Assembly: GCA_029168955.1 (NCBI GenBank)
Contig: JAPDOI010000143.1
Span: 682,001 to 746,000 of the forward strand
Length of the DNA stretch: 64,000 nt
Reading direction: 5' to 3'
From: Aplectana chamaeleonis
Taxonomy: Eukaryota; Nematoda; Chromadorea; Rhabditida; Cosmocercidae
Both the position numbers and the translations under genes were made by a program. Shown piece after piece: positions 23,489-34,699 of the stretch. Each line of letters opens with the position of its first letter. Position 1 is the stretch's first letter. The notes under the pieces were generated by a model that had not been told where the DNA came from, did no database searches, and worked only from the letters and a program-made list of their open reading frames with translations.

Positions 23489-24226
23489 AGGCATCGGCAT
23501 AGTGGAAAGTCTGCGAGCGAGCAAGCGAATGGGAGCGTGGCCTTGAAAATTTTGCGGCGGAGTCGCAGGCGCCCCCGCAGTGTGATTTCGGTTAGAGCGG
23601 GGATGCAATTTAGAGACTTTCGTTTCATTACTTTAATGAGATTTGATTCAGAATGTGTTGTTTCCACTATTTGTCTGTTGGCTTTTCTAATTTTCTATTC
23701 CCTGGACGTAACCAGGTGTGACACAAATAATCTTCGTTGGGCATATTTTTTCGTTCTAACCTAATGACAGCAAAAATTAAATTAGTACGTACAACTGATG
23801 GTATCTGCGTCATTCACGGCTGAACACTAGTTTTCTTGTATAAAAACAGACGCAGGAAATGACGAATAGTTGGAAAACTGCAAGCAAAATGAACAAAATA
23901 GGTCTCAAAACTTTGATTGATGGTGCTGGCAGAGTTGAAATGCTGAATACTATGAGTATCGATTAGTATCGTGAATTGATCGCAAAGATTAGCAAAGAAA
24001 CTGCAAATCGCTAGTAACTCGCAAAATCGCATGAAAATCGCAATCGTCTCGCGCATTTCGCAGCGAGCTTTGCCGCGAGTTTGCGATTTCCGCGGCGGGC
24101 AAGACACTGCGCACCCCCCTCCGTCGCAGCCTATGCGGTGCGGTCGCGTGCGCGGTCAAACTGCGTAGTGCTCCCCATCCTTCATCATTTCTCGCTCGCT
24201 CGCAGATTTTCCACTATGCCGAGGCC
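23489..24226. mobile_element. TTAA-flanked non-autonomous piggyBac-like element
   Basis: TTAA at 23485-23488 and again at 24227-24230 bracket inverted ends AGGCATCGGCATAGTGGAAA and (reversed) GGCCTCGGCATAGTGGAAAA, followed by GCGAGCGAGC; the TIR is about 40 bp. The 738-bp interior has no transposase. A TTAA target duplication with long TIRs is the piggyBac pattern; assignment by pattern only. Confidence 0.8.
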
Positions 24227-24230
24227 TTAA

Positions 24231-24900
24231 AGACACAGTCCAACCTCAGAATCGATTTTTCGTTTTTTTTTTGCCCATCTTGGAGAAAATTTCACGCTGA
24301 TCACAATGGTATCTCCAGAATCGCTTAGAACTCTACGAACGGAGTTACAGCTCTTCAAAAATTTCGATTTTGAGTGGCTAGAAAATCCGTGCGTGCTGCG
24401 TCGCCGTCGGTGAGCGTCGCGCGCGGCGGCAACCCGACATTCCACTTCTAAGTGGAATCAGATAAACTGGCATGCTGTGGAGCGTCATTAGTTTTGTGGC
24501 GTAGATTTCCCGTTATAATATATAGCCATTTCCATTTACTCGCATGGAGAGCAGAAGACTTCCGAATGGTGGTGAGTTTGGAGCGCTCGTTGCGCGCGCG
24601 ACACACACCGGACCGCGACGTGTACGCACGCGGGTGAACAATGTCATAGAGCAGTGTCGTCACGGTAGGGTGAGAGTCGCGCACACTGCTAACGCAAAAC
24701 ACCCACCATCGTCTCGGAGTCCTCAGCACCACATATAGGGAAACGGTTACCGTTTATGACATAAAAACAACGCAGCTCAGTAAATAAGGCTCTTGGATAT
24801 GCCGGTTTACTTGATTTCATGTGAATGCTGGAACGCCGCTTCGGCGCCCACCTCGCCGCACGCGACGCTCACCGACCGTGACGCAGCATGCACGGGTTAG
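24231..24900. mobile_element. AAAGRCACAGTCCAACCTCAG element, rearranged
   Basis: Starts at the same TTAA that ends the previous element, with AGACACAGTCCAACCTCAG, then text shared with 31840-31950. After about 24385 it enters a different module: GCTGCGTCGCCGTCGGTGAG (24392) is the inverse of a stretch at 24855-24895. A composite or a nested insertion; the right terminus was not found. Confidence 0.5.
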
Positions 24901-25600
24901 CAATGTCCGCTTCCAGTATGTCTAAGTTCTGAATTCTGCTGTACCAAGTATAGCCTATCTCGTTCATTTTAAGCCGGTAAAGTTGGGCTTATCGGGTTTG
25001 TCATGCCCAATAGTCCTTATCATTCCTGTGTTGAAATGAAATATCCCGTAGAAATGGCTAGCGGGTAGTAGCACACCTTCCCCCCCCCCGTAACCCAGCC
25101 GCTCTCCTACCTCTCTCGCCCGAGCTAGGACCGTTCAGCGTGGGCTTGATACTGTTCCTATCCAATTTTATGTCTACTGGTGCTACTATATGTATCGCAT
25201 CTTGACTGGATATTGTATGGTTAATTGTTAATTGTCTTGTTGACTGGGGTAATTGTTGTTGTCTTGCTGTCTGGTGTAGGCATCAGCTTGTTGTTCCTAG
25301 GGACACCTTCTGTTTGATAGATATAGATAGATTGCGATGACGTGTCTTGCCTTTTAGGTCTTGAGTGAATTATTTCAAATCTGATGTTGAACTACTTTTA
25401 CTTTTAGATTCGTATAAATTAAACGATTTTTTTGCAATATCTGCAATTAATCTAAAATACGGTTTCATTACCGCATTAGTGTTCTTGTCTTCCTGCGCGT
25501 TAGTGTTATTTTTCATGCTTTGTTTAGCATTTATTCTGGCAGGTGTGAGAGGTTGCTAGCCTTTCTGCCCGCAAGTTTGGTTGGTGATAATCTGGAAATT
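24901..25600. other. No gene supported; upstream of the spliced gene
   Basis: Contains a C-run at 25081 and AT-rich sequence. From about 25458 it is similar to 36648 onward, so it forms the 5' flank or 5' exon zone of the duplicated gene at 25601. A weak hydrophobic frame (25365-25559) may be chance. Confidence 0.35.
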
Positions 25601-27892
25601 ATGTCGAGCACCGAGCAATCAACCTCTGATACAGATCCAGACTGGAAGATGCCCGTGTCAAAGCGTGCGGTCAGTTGTCGCTACAATGCTCAACATTCGA
25701 GACTATTTCAATCCCAACGTCTTTTGTCTGGAGACGAAAAACTGTCGTCAGAAAGGTTCAGCCTGCGGATCATTCAACCCCATCCAAGGATACTGCCTCT
25801 AGAAAATGTCATCGTGCGGACAATCCGATTCCAGACACGAGTCTTTCAACACCAGTGAGCGCAGAGAAGGTAGGATAGCGTTGCCAACCGAGTACCGATT
25901 CTTTACTTGAAACCGCTAAGTTATTTTACATAAATTAAGGCGACTGAAACGAGTCATGAAGGTACGATACGAGTGAAAAGCATCATCAAGCTCTGCCGAG
26001 ATGACAATGGTAAATACGTCAGCTACGCGGCCGCTAAGGTAGATATTTAGCTGTATCTATTTGCAGCTGTCCTATATATATTGTAAAATTATCAAAATAT
26101 TTATATTTATCTATGTACCTACTTGTATAAATATCACCACATTTTTACCATGTATGATCGACTCAACCGATTCGTTCATGACAAGTTAATTGATGTCGAC
26201 TCTTTGTTGAGAAAAGCAGCGAGGAATGAAGAAGAAAGAGCGTGCTTCGAGAGCCAGGCTGCGATCGCCATAGTGGTGAGATTGGTATCCTTATTATGAG
26301 AGAGGGTGGTATGCGCTAACATTTTGTGGGACGTATGCGCTCCATAGTCACAGGTTTAATTTCGGGAAAGGGCATGTTACCAACAGTAGTATGGGGTCTC
26401 AAATCTAGCTTTTGAGAGGGAAGGATAGGGCTTTAGGAGGGAGAAGTCATGGAGAAAACGCAAGACTTAAGTAAGAGTGCGCAGGTCGTCATGGCCTCAG
26501 TGAGAAAGTGCACAATGTTGAGCGGTCTTCCAGCCAAAACCTAAACCTGGTCAAGATGGGTGAGCGAAGAGACTGACAAGCCAGTTTTCTACTCTTGCTC
26601 ACGATTTCTCAGTCGCTTTTGAACTTTTGGAACGTATTGGGCCGAATTATAGTAGGCTAAATTCCAGCAATCATAATTCAATCCTCAAGTCTCATGCGTA
26701 CTCTTTGGGCGCCCACCACTGTGTCTTGTGCACTCTCCAAGTCATCAGCAACTAATTCATCTGTAATGGAGCTCAGGAGTGACACGAGAATCTTGAGTTC
26801 TGTGTTAGAAATAGAGTTTTTTAAAACTCCATCCTATAAATGGTGAAGACGCCGAGAGCAACCTTTAAGCAAGTATTAATAATTGAATTTGAAGAAACAT
26901 TGAAGATGAAGTAAATGGTATTCCACACAACGAGGCTGTGAAAGCTCTGAAAAAGTATTTGGGGAACAAGCTGTTGTAGAATTCAGTCGTAATGAGCTCA
27001 TCGTGCACAGAACAGAACATTATAACAATATAATACCCTTTATCAGCTCAACGCGGTGGTTCTCGAGATGAGGCGAAAACGGGGAAAGAACGCAGCCAAG
27101 GTGATCTATCCCGTCGTGGAACATAATGTAAGTAAACGCATGACACTCCTAATCCCACAATTGATGAAAGCAGGAATACCTTCAGGGAATGAGGCTTGAG
27201 CAGTTTTGTGCTCAAAGGATACGCAGCTCGCTGGTCGTTCGTAATCCTTTCACGAATGCTGATTCCACTCTTCGCGATGCGTTGGCAAACTGCACCATGG
27301 AGAACGCCGGAACACTGGAGAAGACGGTTCATCGATTTGTATCTACGGCCATTCCAATGGTACTATAACACGGGATCAACCCGCTCCATATTAGCACTAT
27401 GAAACCGCCTACTTTAAGCTGTTCACGCGTGCCCAAATCCGCTGCTTGAGTGCATCGTCAAACAAGAGCACATTCGACAACGTGCCACTCAGGTCTAACG
27501 ATTTGTCAGCACTAAGTTGTGAGTGATAATATCTCATTTTGAATCCCGCGATCTGGGTGAGAACTGCCATGACAAGTTTCAGTCGAGCTGGTCTGGGCCT
27601 ATGGATTCGGCAATCATGACAACCGGTTTGCACTCAGCGACGTTTTCGTGAGATATATTCGGCATGAGCTGAATAAACTTTTGTGAGTTCATTAATCCAG
27701 AGATACATGATAAACTCAGCTACTACACGTCACTTACAAAACTCTTTTAGTGATTACGAGGGGCGCAAATTTGCCTCACAACGTCGCGATGAGATGGATG
27801 CCATGACTGGCAAGGAGCGCAAGAAGTACATCTACGATTTGATGTACGCTGAGATCAGAGAAGAGATGGACCGATCCGTCGCTGAGTTGTGA
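25601..27892 (+). CDS. Unrecognised multi-exon nematode gene (family member 1)
   Basis: Exons inferred from open frames, splice sites and comparison with copies at 36.1-38.3 kb: 25601-25869, 25940-26038, 26156-26275, 27047-27127, 27186-27359, 27395-27518, 27583-27682, 27751-27892 (TGA). The last five join in phase into 206 codons including GMRLEQFC, VVRNPFTNADSTLRDALANC, HYETAYFKLFTRAQIRCLSA, ELVWAYGFGNHDNRFALSD and a charged end, GKERKKYIYDLMYAEIREEM. Exons 2 and 3 give IRVKSIIKLCRDDNGKYVSY and RLNRFVHDKLIDVDSLL. The ATG at 25601 is chosen because copy 2 has the same MSS...SDxDWKMP start. Oddities: exon 1 changes frame near 25730; the acceptor before exon 3 reads TAT where copies have TAG; 26300-26575 is an insertion absent from the copies; possible coding text at 26890-26990 (NEAVKALKKYLGNK) then breaks. 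No domain recognised. The 3' half looks functional; the 5' half may be damaged. Confidence 0.6.
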
Positions 27893-28883
27893 TCTCCCAG
27901 ATTTTTCTGTGACTAACAGTGCTCATGTTCCTGCAGGCTCATCACCTTTGTTTGAATTCAACTCCAACGTTAAAATACCTCTCAAAAACAAAGCACGTGC
28001 CTGGAACACGGGACTGGTAGAGTGCCACCCATTCCAAAGGTGAATCTTCCGAACGGGATCGATCATTTGAGGAATCTATCTTGTAATATCTGGTCCGCAG
28101 ATCTGGGGTCGACATGGTCTCTCTTGGAAACTAAGCGGAGTATCGGCTTTCCAGTGCGTGCGTGATCTTTATTTGAGATGTCACGTTACAGGCGCGCGTT
28201 TTGTTTTTGAGGGCTCCTTGAAGGTTGAAGTTAAATTCCAGCAAAATTTATCCACTTGTAGGGAAATCTGTGGATTGAGAAGGATGAAAGAGCCTTCATA
28301 TGGATTGAGAAGATTGTTGTGATTCCCTTTGTTCAATGTGTCTGTAAAGATTCATGAGGAAAAATGGAAATCAATTTGAGATTTCACTTAGAATAGCGAA
28401 TGACCAGTCTTTTGTTCGCCAAAGTAGGTTGAGCGTTGCTTGTGCTTTGTTTGTGAGTATTGATTGTAATTTAGATAATAGTAATTGTGTTTTCCATTAT
28501 GTTATAGTTGTTGACCATCTGTTAATATCATCTGTAATATTTTTGATAGCCTGTCATATAGGTATAAAAGCGTTTTGTGTCACATTTCGTGGGAGAAAAG
28601 AATTTCAGTCAACCCACTGAATGGAATACTGAAGAACTACTTACCCTCTCCTTACCCTAATCAAATCTTTCAGGGATTATTGGAAAACTTTTTTCATTTA
28701 CATTGCACTTTTCTCGATTATTTCTCTGGAGGCTGGAACCCTGATGCAAGCGAAAATGATGACTCGAAATGGCTAACAGCAAGACGCAACAAGTTTGGTT
28801 CTGTATGAGAATCCAATACGAGTTAAATCTCATGACTTTTTCTCTCCAAATATGTAAATCTGTTTGATGTTTGGGTATATTAG
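27893..28883. other. No gene recognised
   Basis: Open stretches of 77-88 codons at 28354-28620 and 28575-28808 have no motif and do not match the N-terminal part of DDX6 helicases, so they are not called as upstream exons of the pseudogene that follows. Confidence 0.35.
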
Positions 28884-29591
28884 GGTTCCGTAGACCGCCT
28901 TATATCAATCTTGCCGGAGTAGCGTCAGATTATGCTTAATTCCGCTACCTTCCCTATGACAATTTCGAGTTCAACAAAGGCATATGAGGAAACCTTATGA
29001 GATGAATCTCATGGAGGTTTGTATTCTATGAGCTAAGCCGTTTACGATTACCTTCTGATTGTTGTAGTAAGTTTGAATTGTTTAAAGTTTTCCACTCAGG
29101 AACTGACCCTCTTTGGAGTCACTCAGTATTACGAGTATGTACAGGAAAAGCATAAAGTTCATTGCCTCGATACGTTGTTCCTCAAAGTAGGTTTTTGTTT
29201 GTATTTCGTACGATATAACCTCCCATTAGCCACCTAAATGATCGAAGTTTAGCTCCAAACAGAACAGTCGATGATGTTCTGCAATTCAATGCAGCGTGGG
29301 GAGCTCCAAGTTAAGGAAATCACAGATATTCCCTTTATAACATCCACGCGAACATGGCGCAGAAGCACAGAAATCGCGTTTTCCATGACTTGTGTTATGA
29401 AAATTGCCGTAACCTGGTGTGCTCTGATCTGCTTAATAGTGGTAAGTACGATTCAAAGGATTTTGCCGTCATCACTTTGGTTTGAATAGGTCCACTGTGT
29501 TCATTATAGGTGTCGATATTCGAGCTTTAAATAATATAACCAACTTGGATTTTCCCCGAAACGCTGAAACCTACTCAAACAGGATTGGAGG
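28884..29591 (+). pseudogene. cgh-1: DDX6/CGH-1-type DEAD-box helicase fragment, intron-bearing
   Basis: Four exon pieces with nematode-style introns. 28884-29016 reads VDRLISILPE, a TAG, RQIMLNSATFPMTI, then shifts frame to HMRKPYEMNLME. 29100-29186 reads [20 protein letters not shown] and onward to LFLK. 29253-29441 reads EQSMMFCNSMQRGEL, then a small deletion and frameshift, then [18 protein letters not shown] and [10 protein letters not shown]. 29510-29591 reads GVDIRALNNITNLDFPRNAE and onward to NRIGG. Helicase motif III (SAT) is present; motif VI is cut at RIG. The wording GVTQYY, KVHCL and HRNRVFHD is specific to the DDX6/Dhh1/CGH-1 family of mRNA decay and translational-repression helicases rather than eIF4A. 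Q, Walker A and DEAD motifs are missing upstream, so it is a 5'-truncated duplicate. Retained introns rule out a processed copy. Confidence 0.88.
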
Positions 29592-29920
29592 GTGAGTTTT
29601 TTTTTATCACGGGTGCTTTCAACCCATTTTTAATCCTTATCTGTAGCCTCCTAAAGGCTCTATTGGAAGAGTGGTGAGTAATTCAGAATTTTAGTCAGCA
29701 GCGAAAAGCCCGCATTCAGGCGGAAGTAGTTTTTGTTTTATCTAAAGATTTGCCGTGGAGGCAAGGGATTGTTGTTCTTTTCGACTGCTTTCCAGGGTTT
29801 TCTTCGATCAGCGGCTTCTTTATAGACGTGTGAGTAGAAGTGTAGGTCAGCTGCTGTTTAATTTTAAAAAGTAGTCTAGCCAGTTAGTGCAATTCCAGCA
29901 CCTGCGGGTTTCAACTGCTC
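29592..29920. other. No gene recognised
   Basis: Follows the helicase fragment; no further DDX6 exon (RSGRFG and onward) could be found. No TIR or domain. Confidence 0.35.
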
Positions 29921-30071
29921 AGTCAATAGAACGGTACAGGACGAGGTGGGAGAACGGGCGGGGTGTATCCGTCCGTTGGCTGATTGGCTGAGGTCTCTAC
30001 CCTCTGAGACGTCGGCGATGGACCGACGAGGGATATACCACACCCACTACTCCCATCTGTACCGTACTGCC
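29921..30071. mobile_element. MITE with CGGTACAG-type ends
   Basis: GAACGGTACAGGACGAGG on the left pairs imperfectly with CATCTGTACCGTACTG on the right, and GGGCGGGGTGTAT pairs with ATACCACACCC inside. About 150 bp, mostly self-complementary; no ORF. Confidence 0.6.
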
Positions 30072-30116
30072 GATAGAACGTGTTAAGGTCTTTTTTTGTC
30101 ATGATGGTTCCCTCCC

Positions 30117-30913
30117 CTAAAGGCAGTGTTCACGATAAAGAAACTGATTCATAGTTTGTGATGTTTTTAGAAGGTACTGTGCTCATCCGGGCCAGATTCC
30201 GGTCCGCAATTGCGTCTCGACACGCTTTGCGGCCGCACGCTCCTGAATCAGAAGAGCTTCCAGCGCCACAACCGCCGATCTGCTGACTCTAGGTGGGTTT
30301 TGGAAACTCGAAATTAAGAAAAATTGGAGGACATTGTTTAAAAAAGTCACATCTAGTTGACTTTGGCGCTGGAAACCCGACTGACCCGAGCGCGAGCGGC
30401 CGCAAAGCGTGTCGAGACGCAATTGCGGACCGGAGGTGATAGGGAAAACTTCTCAGGGAACACTCAAGCAGCGGGGCGGAACTGTGCAAAGAAATACCTG
30501 AAAAAGTCAATTATGCCTGTTTGTGTGTTTCGGGAGACTGCAGGCAATGCATCGAACCTAATGTCGGGGAGATGGCTTCGCGCTTCAAAATTTTAAGGCA
30601 GGTGGATTTTCTTTCTGTTTCCTGTGCCGGAAATTCTGTAAAAATATGAATGGCCGATGCACATGTTGGCATATTAGAAGCTTTGAAGAGTATTTTGAAA
30701 TTCGGTGCCTTTTCATCGCAGGACAAAACGAACGCAAGACAACTATTATATGACGTGAGCGAGGGTATGCAATGGGTTGGCTAGCCCACGAGATTTTCAC
30801 CCACTTCCCGACGGTTTTTCATCGCACTTCCGTTTTTCCCCTTCTTATAGGGACCGAAAGCCTACGTTATAGCCAAAAAAGAGCATCTTTTTCATTGCGA
30901 ACACTGCCTTTAA
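30117..30913. mobile_element. AAAGGCAGTGTTC-ended TTAA element with nested MITE
   Basis: Left end AAAGGCAGTGTTCACGATAA after CTAA; right end reversed AAAGGCAGTGTTCGCAATGA before TTAA (30910-30913). About 0.79 kb. A Tc1-like MITE (30175-30436) lies inside it. No transposase. Ends of the same type occur near 4186 and 51950. Confidence 0.6.
30175..30436. mobile_element. TA-flanked MITE, CTGTGC ends, copy 1
   Basis: Starts TACTGTGCTCATCCGGGCC. GGTCCGCAATTGCGTCTCGA on the left is mirrored at 30412-30432. The right terminus is missing after GACCGGAGG. Other copies: 41997-42269, 43809-44093, 59942-60122. Confidence 0.75.
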
Positions 30914-31479
30914 GGGTAATAGCTTGCTCTGCATCAATCCCCGCCAATTCAATCCATGTCTGAAGGTCCGAAAATTGCCCCGATTTCGACCCCAGTATCG
31001 TGTGCAGTTTGGGCAAGGTAAAGCGGGTGGTTCTCAGTGAGCCCGTTATAAGGGACGACTGAGCTATAGTAGCGACGGGTCTTCGGCAGTATAGTGACGA
31101 GGAGGTACCCAGTCGGTTATTGAGTGGGTGGTTTTGCTCGCAAACTGAACCTCTTGACCGTGTTAGAATTATTTTATGTGGGCATTGGGCAGTTGTGTTG
31201 TGGTCTAAATCGTTGAAAAGCTCACAGCTCAAAAATTACTCCGTATGAAAACAGCTAGCGAGACCTAGCGAATAGTGAAGTACCTAGCGAACAGTGAAGG
31301 TGCTGCATATTTCCCTAGATTGGCAGGGAAATGTTTTCGAAGTTCAGCGTCATCCTTGAAGCGCGTCGCCCGCTTCTCAAAAGACATGTTTTCCTGTTTT
31401 CTTAGGTACATAAAGGTTACGATTTGGAATGAAAAAAAAATTAAAAATTTCGTTATTTTTTCTACATTCTACACTTTCG
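30914..31479. other. No gene recognised; open minus frame
   Basis: The minus strand is open for 121 codons (31232 to 30867), including ITGSLRTTRFTLPKLHTILG. The text is not low-complexity, yet no family is recognised and no splice context is evident. It could be repeat-derived. Confidence 0.3.
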
Positions 31480-31605
31480 ATGACGTCCAGCACTTTCCCA
31501 ATTCAATGACGTCCTGCATCTTTCCTAAAACGTCCTGCACCTTCCCACTGAAGCCCTGCACACCTTACATGACGTCCTGCATACTCATCGAACCCGAGAT
31601 TCTGT
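31480..31605. repeat. Degenerate minisatellite, GACGTCCTGCA unit
   Basis: Four to five imperfect copies of a roughly 26-nt unit with ACGTCCTGCA followed by CTTTCC or CTTCCC. A weaker run of the same type (GAAGTCCTGCACTC and relatives) lies at 33000-33170. Confidence 0.55.
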
Positions 31606-31819
31606 ACGGCGTTCCGTAAAATATTACTGAAGACCTGTCGCCTTGATTAGAGCGTAGCCCTTCTAGCGCTAGACGACTCATAGAAGTTTCCATGTCCCAA
31701 AAAGTGCACCCCACGGACAAACTCGGTTGTCCCGAGGCACGTTAGAGGTGACTCGGGCTGATTTTTCGGTAATCGATATCTGCCCTACCCACCTAAATGT
31801 TGGTATCATTTCATACAAG

Positions 31820-32280
31820 TTTTGATCGATTTTTCGTTTTTTTACCTATCCTGGAGAAAATTTCACGCTGATCACAACGGTGTCTCCAAAATTGCTCAGG
31901 ACTCACTACGAACGGAGTTACGGCTCCTCAAAAAATTCAATTTTGAACGGCTAGAAGTTCGCGGACGAGTTGTCTCGAGTCTGTATTTTCTCGTTATTCG
32001 CAGCCATCGTTCTGAAGCAGACCACAATATAAATCCAGGTCAAAAGCAAATAGAAGAACATAGATTTTGAATAAAATCATTCGCGCGTCTCTTCCCTATT
32101 GAGGTCGGAATCCTGCCAGTGGGCGTAACCCATTTTTTCTTTCAGGGGGGCGTGGCCGACTTTTTTCCTGGCTTTTTCTCACTTATTTGAGCGAATTGAG
32201 ATTTCGAGCTTGGCAGGGTTGCTAAAGGCGGCGACCGGACCAATATATCAAAAATTACCTCTGAGGTTGGACTGTGCCTT
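31820..32280. mobile_element. AAAGGCACAGTCC element, right part
   Basis: Right end GAGGTTGGACTGTGCCT followed by TTAA (32278-32281). The body at 31840-31990 (TTTCACGCTGATCACAACGG, GAACGGAGTTACGGCTCCTC) matches 24280-24370 and, more loosely, 1801-1900. The left terminus is not preserved. Confidence 0.6.
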
Positions 32281-32281
32281 T

Positions 32282-34699
32282 AAGTATAAGGATTATGAAA
32301 CACAGGAGTATTAATCATAATAAATAGGAAAAATGCCTAATAGCGCGGTGATAGAAAGTGCACTATAAGAAGTTCTTTTAGATCTGGAAGAATTGGCCAC
32401 CTTGGTGACGCCACCAATCTCATCACTTGCGAGAATCGCCATGCTCTTCAACCAATAGAACAAGAATCGGGCAGTACATTTGGGCCTATACCGAGAGGCA
32501 TTGATCCGAAACTACGTAACTAGCTTCCAAATCGTGGACAATGAGGAGAACTATAGGACGACGAACTCGAATTGAGGAGGAGGTATGAGTCTGTTATTGA
32601 ACGAGCGAGTGCTTTTCGTTTAAATCATCTCGTTCATTCGAATCTCATCCGCCTATACTATAGTTTTTCCTCTCGTCGTTATTGCTTCCATTTAATCTCT
32701 TTTTGTTCGATGGCTCTGCCCTCCTCTGAGCGTCCATGTTTCTTTCTGTTTCTGCATTTTTCCCATCTAGTGAGCGGCAATACTTTTATAAATGTGGTTT
32801 TGAAATGCGAATTTTCCGAACATGACGCACCCCTCTCCAGCTCTTTTGACTCAGACCTCCAACTCTCAACTCATTAGCATGTTCTTGAGCATTTTTGTGA
32901 ACATAGTAAATGATGGGGAACGGCAAGCTGCATAAGCCTGCACACTCCCGCCGAAGTGATGTGCTTAGCAAACAATGCCTTCAACATTTCCAGTGAATAT
33001 GTGTACAAGTCTACGACGTCCTAGATTTTGTCAGTTAAGCGCTTGACAAGTTCAACGACACCTTGCAACATTTCAGTGAAGTCCTGCACTCATACCATGG
33101 CGTTCTGAAGTCTCCCCAATGAACAAATGCGCTCATTTCATCACATCCTGCGCGTTCCAAGTGAGATCCCGCTCAATTTCTTGGTGCAAAGCACACTCTC
33201 AGTTGGTGGGTGCTGCAGACTTTCTTGGTGCAGTACGCTTTTCTGGAAGGGAAAGAACATTGAGAAGTATAGTATATTTGAGAGCGCCATATGATTCACA
33301 TCATCTGGTATGTGTGTAGAAGGGAACACATTTTTTTCATCAAAATCGCTTTCCTAGTAGGGCTGGAGTTGTTGTGGACGGTTCAAAAAGAGGCCTGAAC
33401 AGCTTTCGATAGTGTAAAAGTACATTCTCTGGAGAATTCAGAATTACGCCGACCCTGTCTTTACTGAAGTTAGTGTGGAAAGTTTCCTACGTTGCCTGAC
33501 CGCACTACGAAAACCTGAGTGGAACACATCTGTTGTTATGAGCTTTTACAGCGTGTTTCTCTCAGGTGTTTTGTTGATAATTTTTTTCCAATGTTTTTTT
33601 CCAATTTTCATGTTTTGTGTTTCGTCTCTCGTCTCTCCTTGGTTTGCAGTGTTATTCTCATGGTGGGTGTAGCCGCGAAACAGATGGCTGCGGGCTACTG
33701 AGCACCCGGAGCCTACGTCACATGCACCGATCGATCACCACAGTTCTCGTGGGCGTACACGACGCAGCGCAGGCTGCTGAGGTGTCCGCAGCTGATGTTT
33801 CGTTGTTACCCTACAATAGCTTGTTTCTTGCTTTTCGTTTTGCATATTTTTTTTTATTTTTCTTGTTTCTTCCCCCCTAAGTATCACCGAAAATTGTAAC
33901 AACAAACATGAACACAACAACACGCCTACAAAAATGGGGCGACCTATTAAAAAAGAAAACCTGTATAATACAAACAATAAACAAAAATAACAATAAATAA
34001 GGACAACAGTACACAAATGACGACATCAAGAAACAAGATCAGCTGTCAATCAGTAACAGTGTTGATAGGTCTAGTCAAGTTTCATTCCCACTGTATAAGC
34101 CATCTTTCGATAGTCCCATCCAGGTCGTCCTCAGTCCCTCCTACTCCAACTCCCCCGGTTGATATTCAAGTAGTGCAGGCGACACGAGGGCAAACAATTT
34201 TCTTTGGTAGTCTTGCCTAGGTCATCCACATTCCCCTTCTGTCCAACCCCGAGTTGGACAAATATCGTTAACATCATTGTGGCACCCCGTCAAGCGCGGC
34301 CTGAGCAGGCGCACGTCCGCCAAGGAGGGCCTACAAACAATCTGGGGGGGGGGACTGCGTCGGACTATCGTCCAATTATGATGGGGCTACAGCGCTGTGA
34401 TGACCGGTTCATCGGAACTGCAGCCTCTCTCCTTTTTGGCGCCTGTGCCCCTGTTTCATGAAAAAGAGTGTCCCCAGATTTTGCCAAATTCCTTATCTGG
34501 GAAAAATATTATCATTCAATATCACTTTCTACCATCTTTTTCAATCTGTGGCTAACATTGTGAACACATTATTTTTGCACCTTGCTTGAAAGCACGGTCT
34601 AGCCTCAGGTACATAGCATCATCAAACACTGTAAACATGGAAACGGCCCTCACGTTAAGTGCACTAATGCCCTACCATGCAGCGTAATGCATTCATCAC
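32282..34699. other. No gene recognised
   Basis: Several short ORFs (the longest 101 codons, 32572-32877) without motifs. 33000-33170 holds the weak CCTGCA minisatellite. 33850-34020 is strongly A/T-skewed. 34321-34350 has a G-run. No TIR pair or LINE motif was seen. Confidence 0.35.

Noticed and set aside
28354..28808. Possible N-terminal exons of the DDX6 fragment
   Set aside because: No Walker A, DEAD or Q-motif text in any frame.
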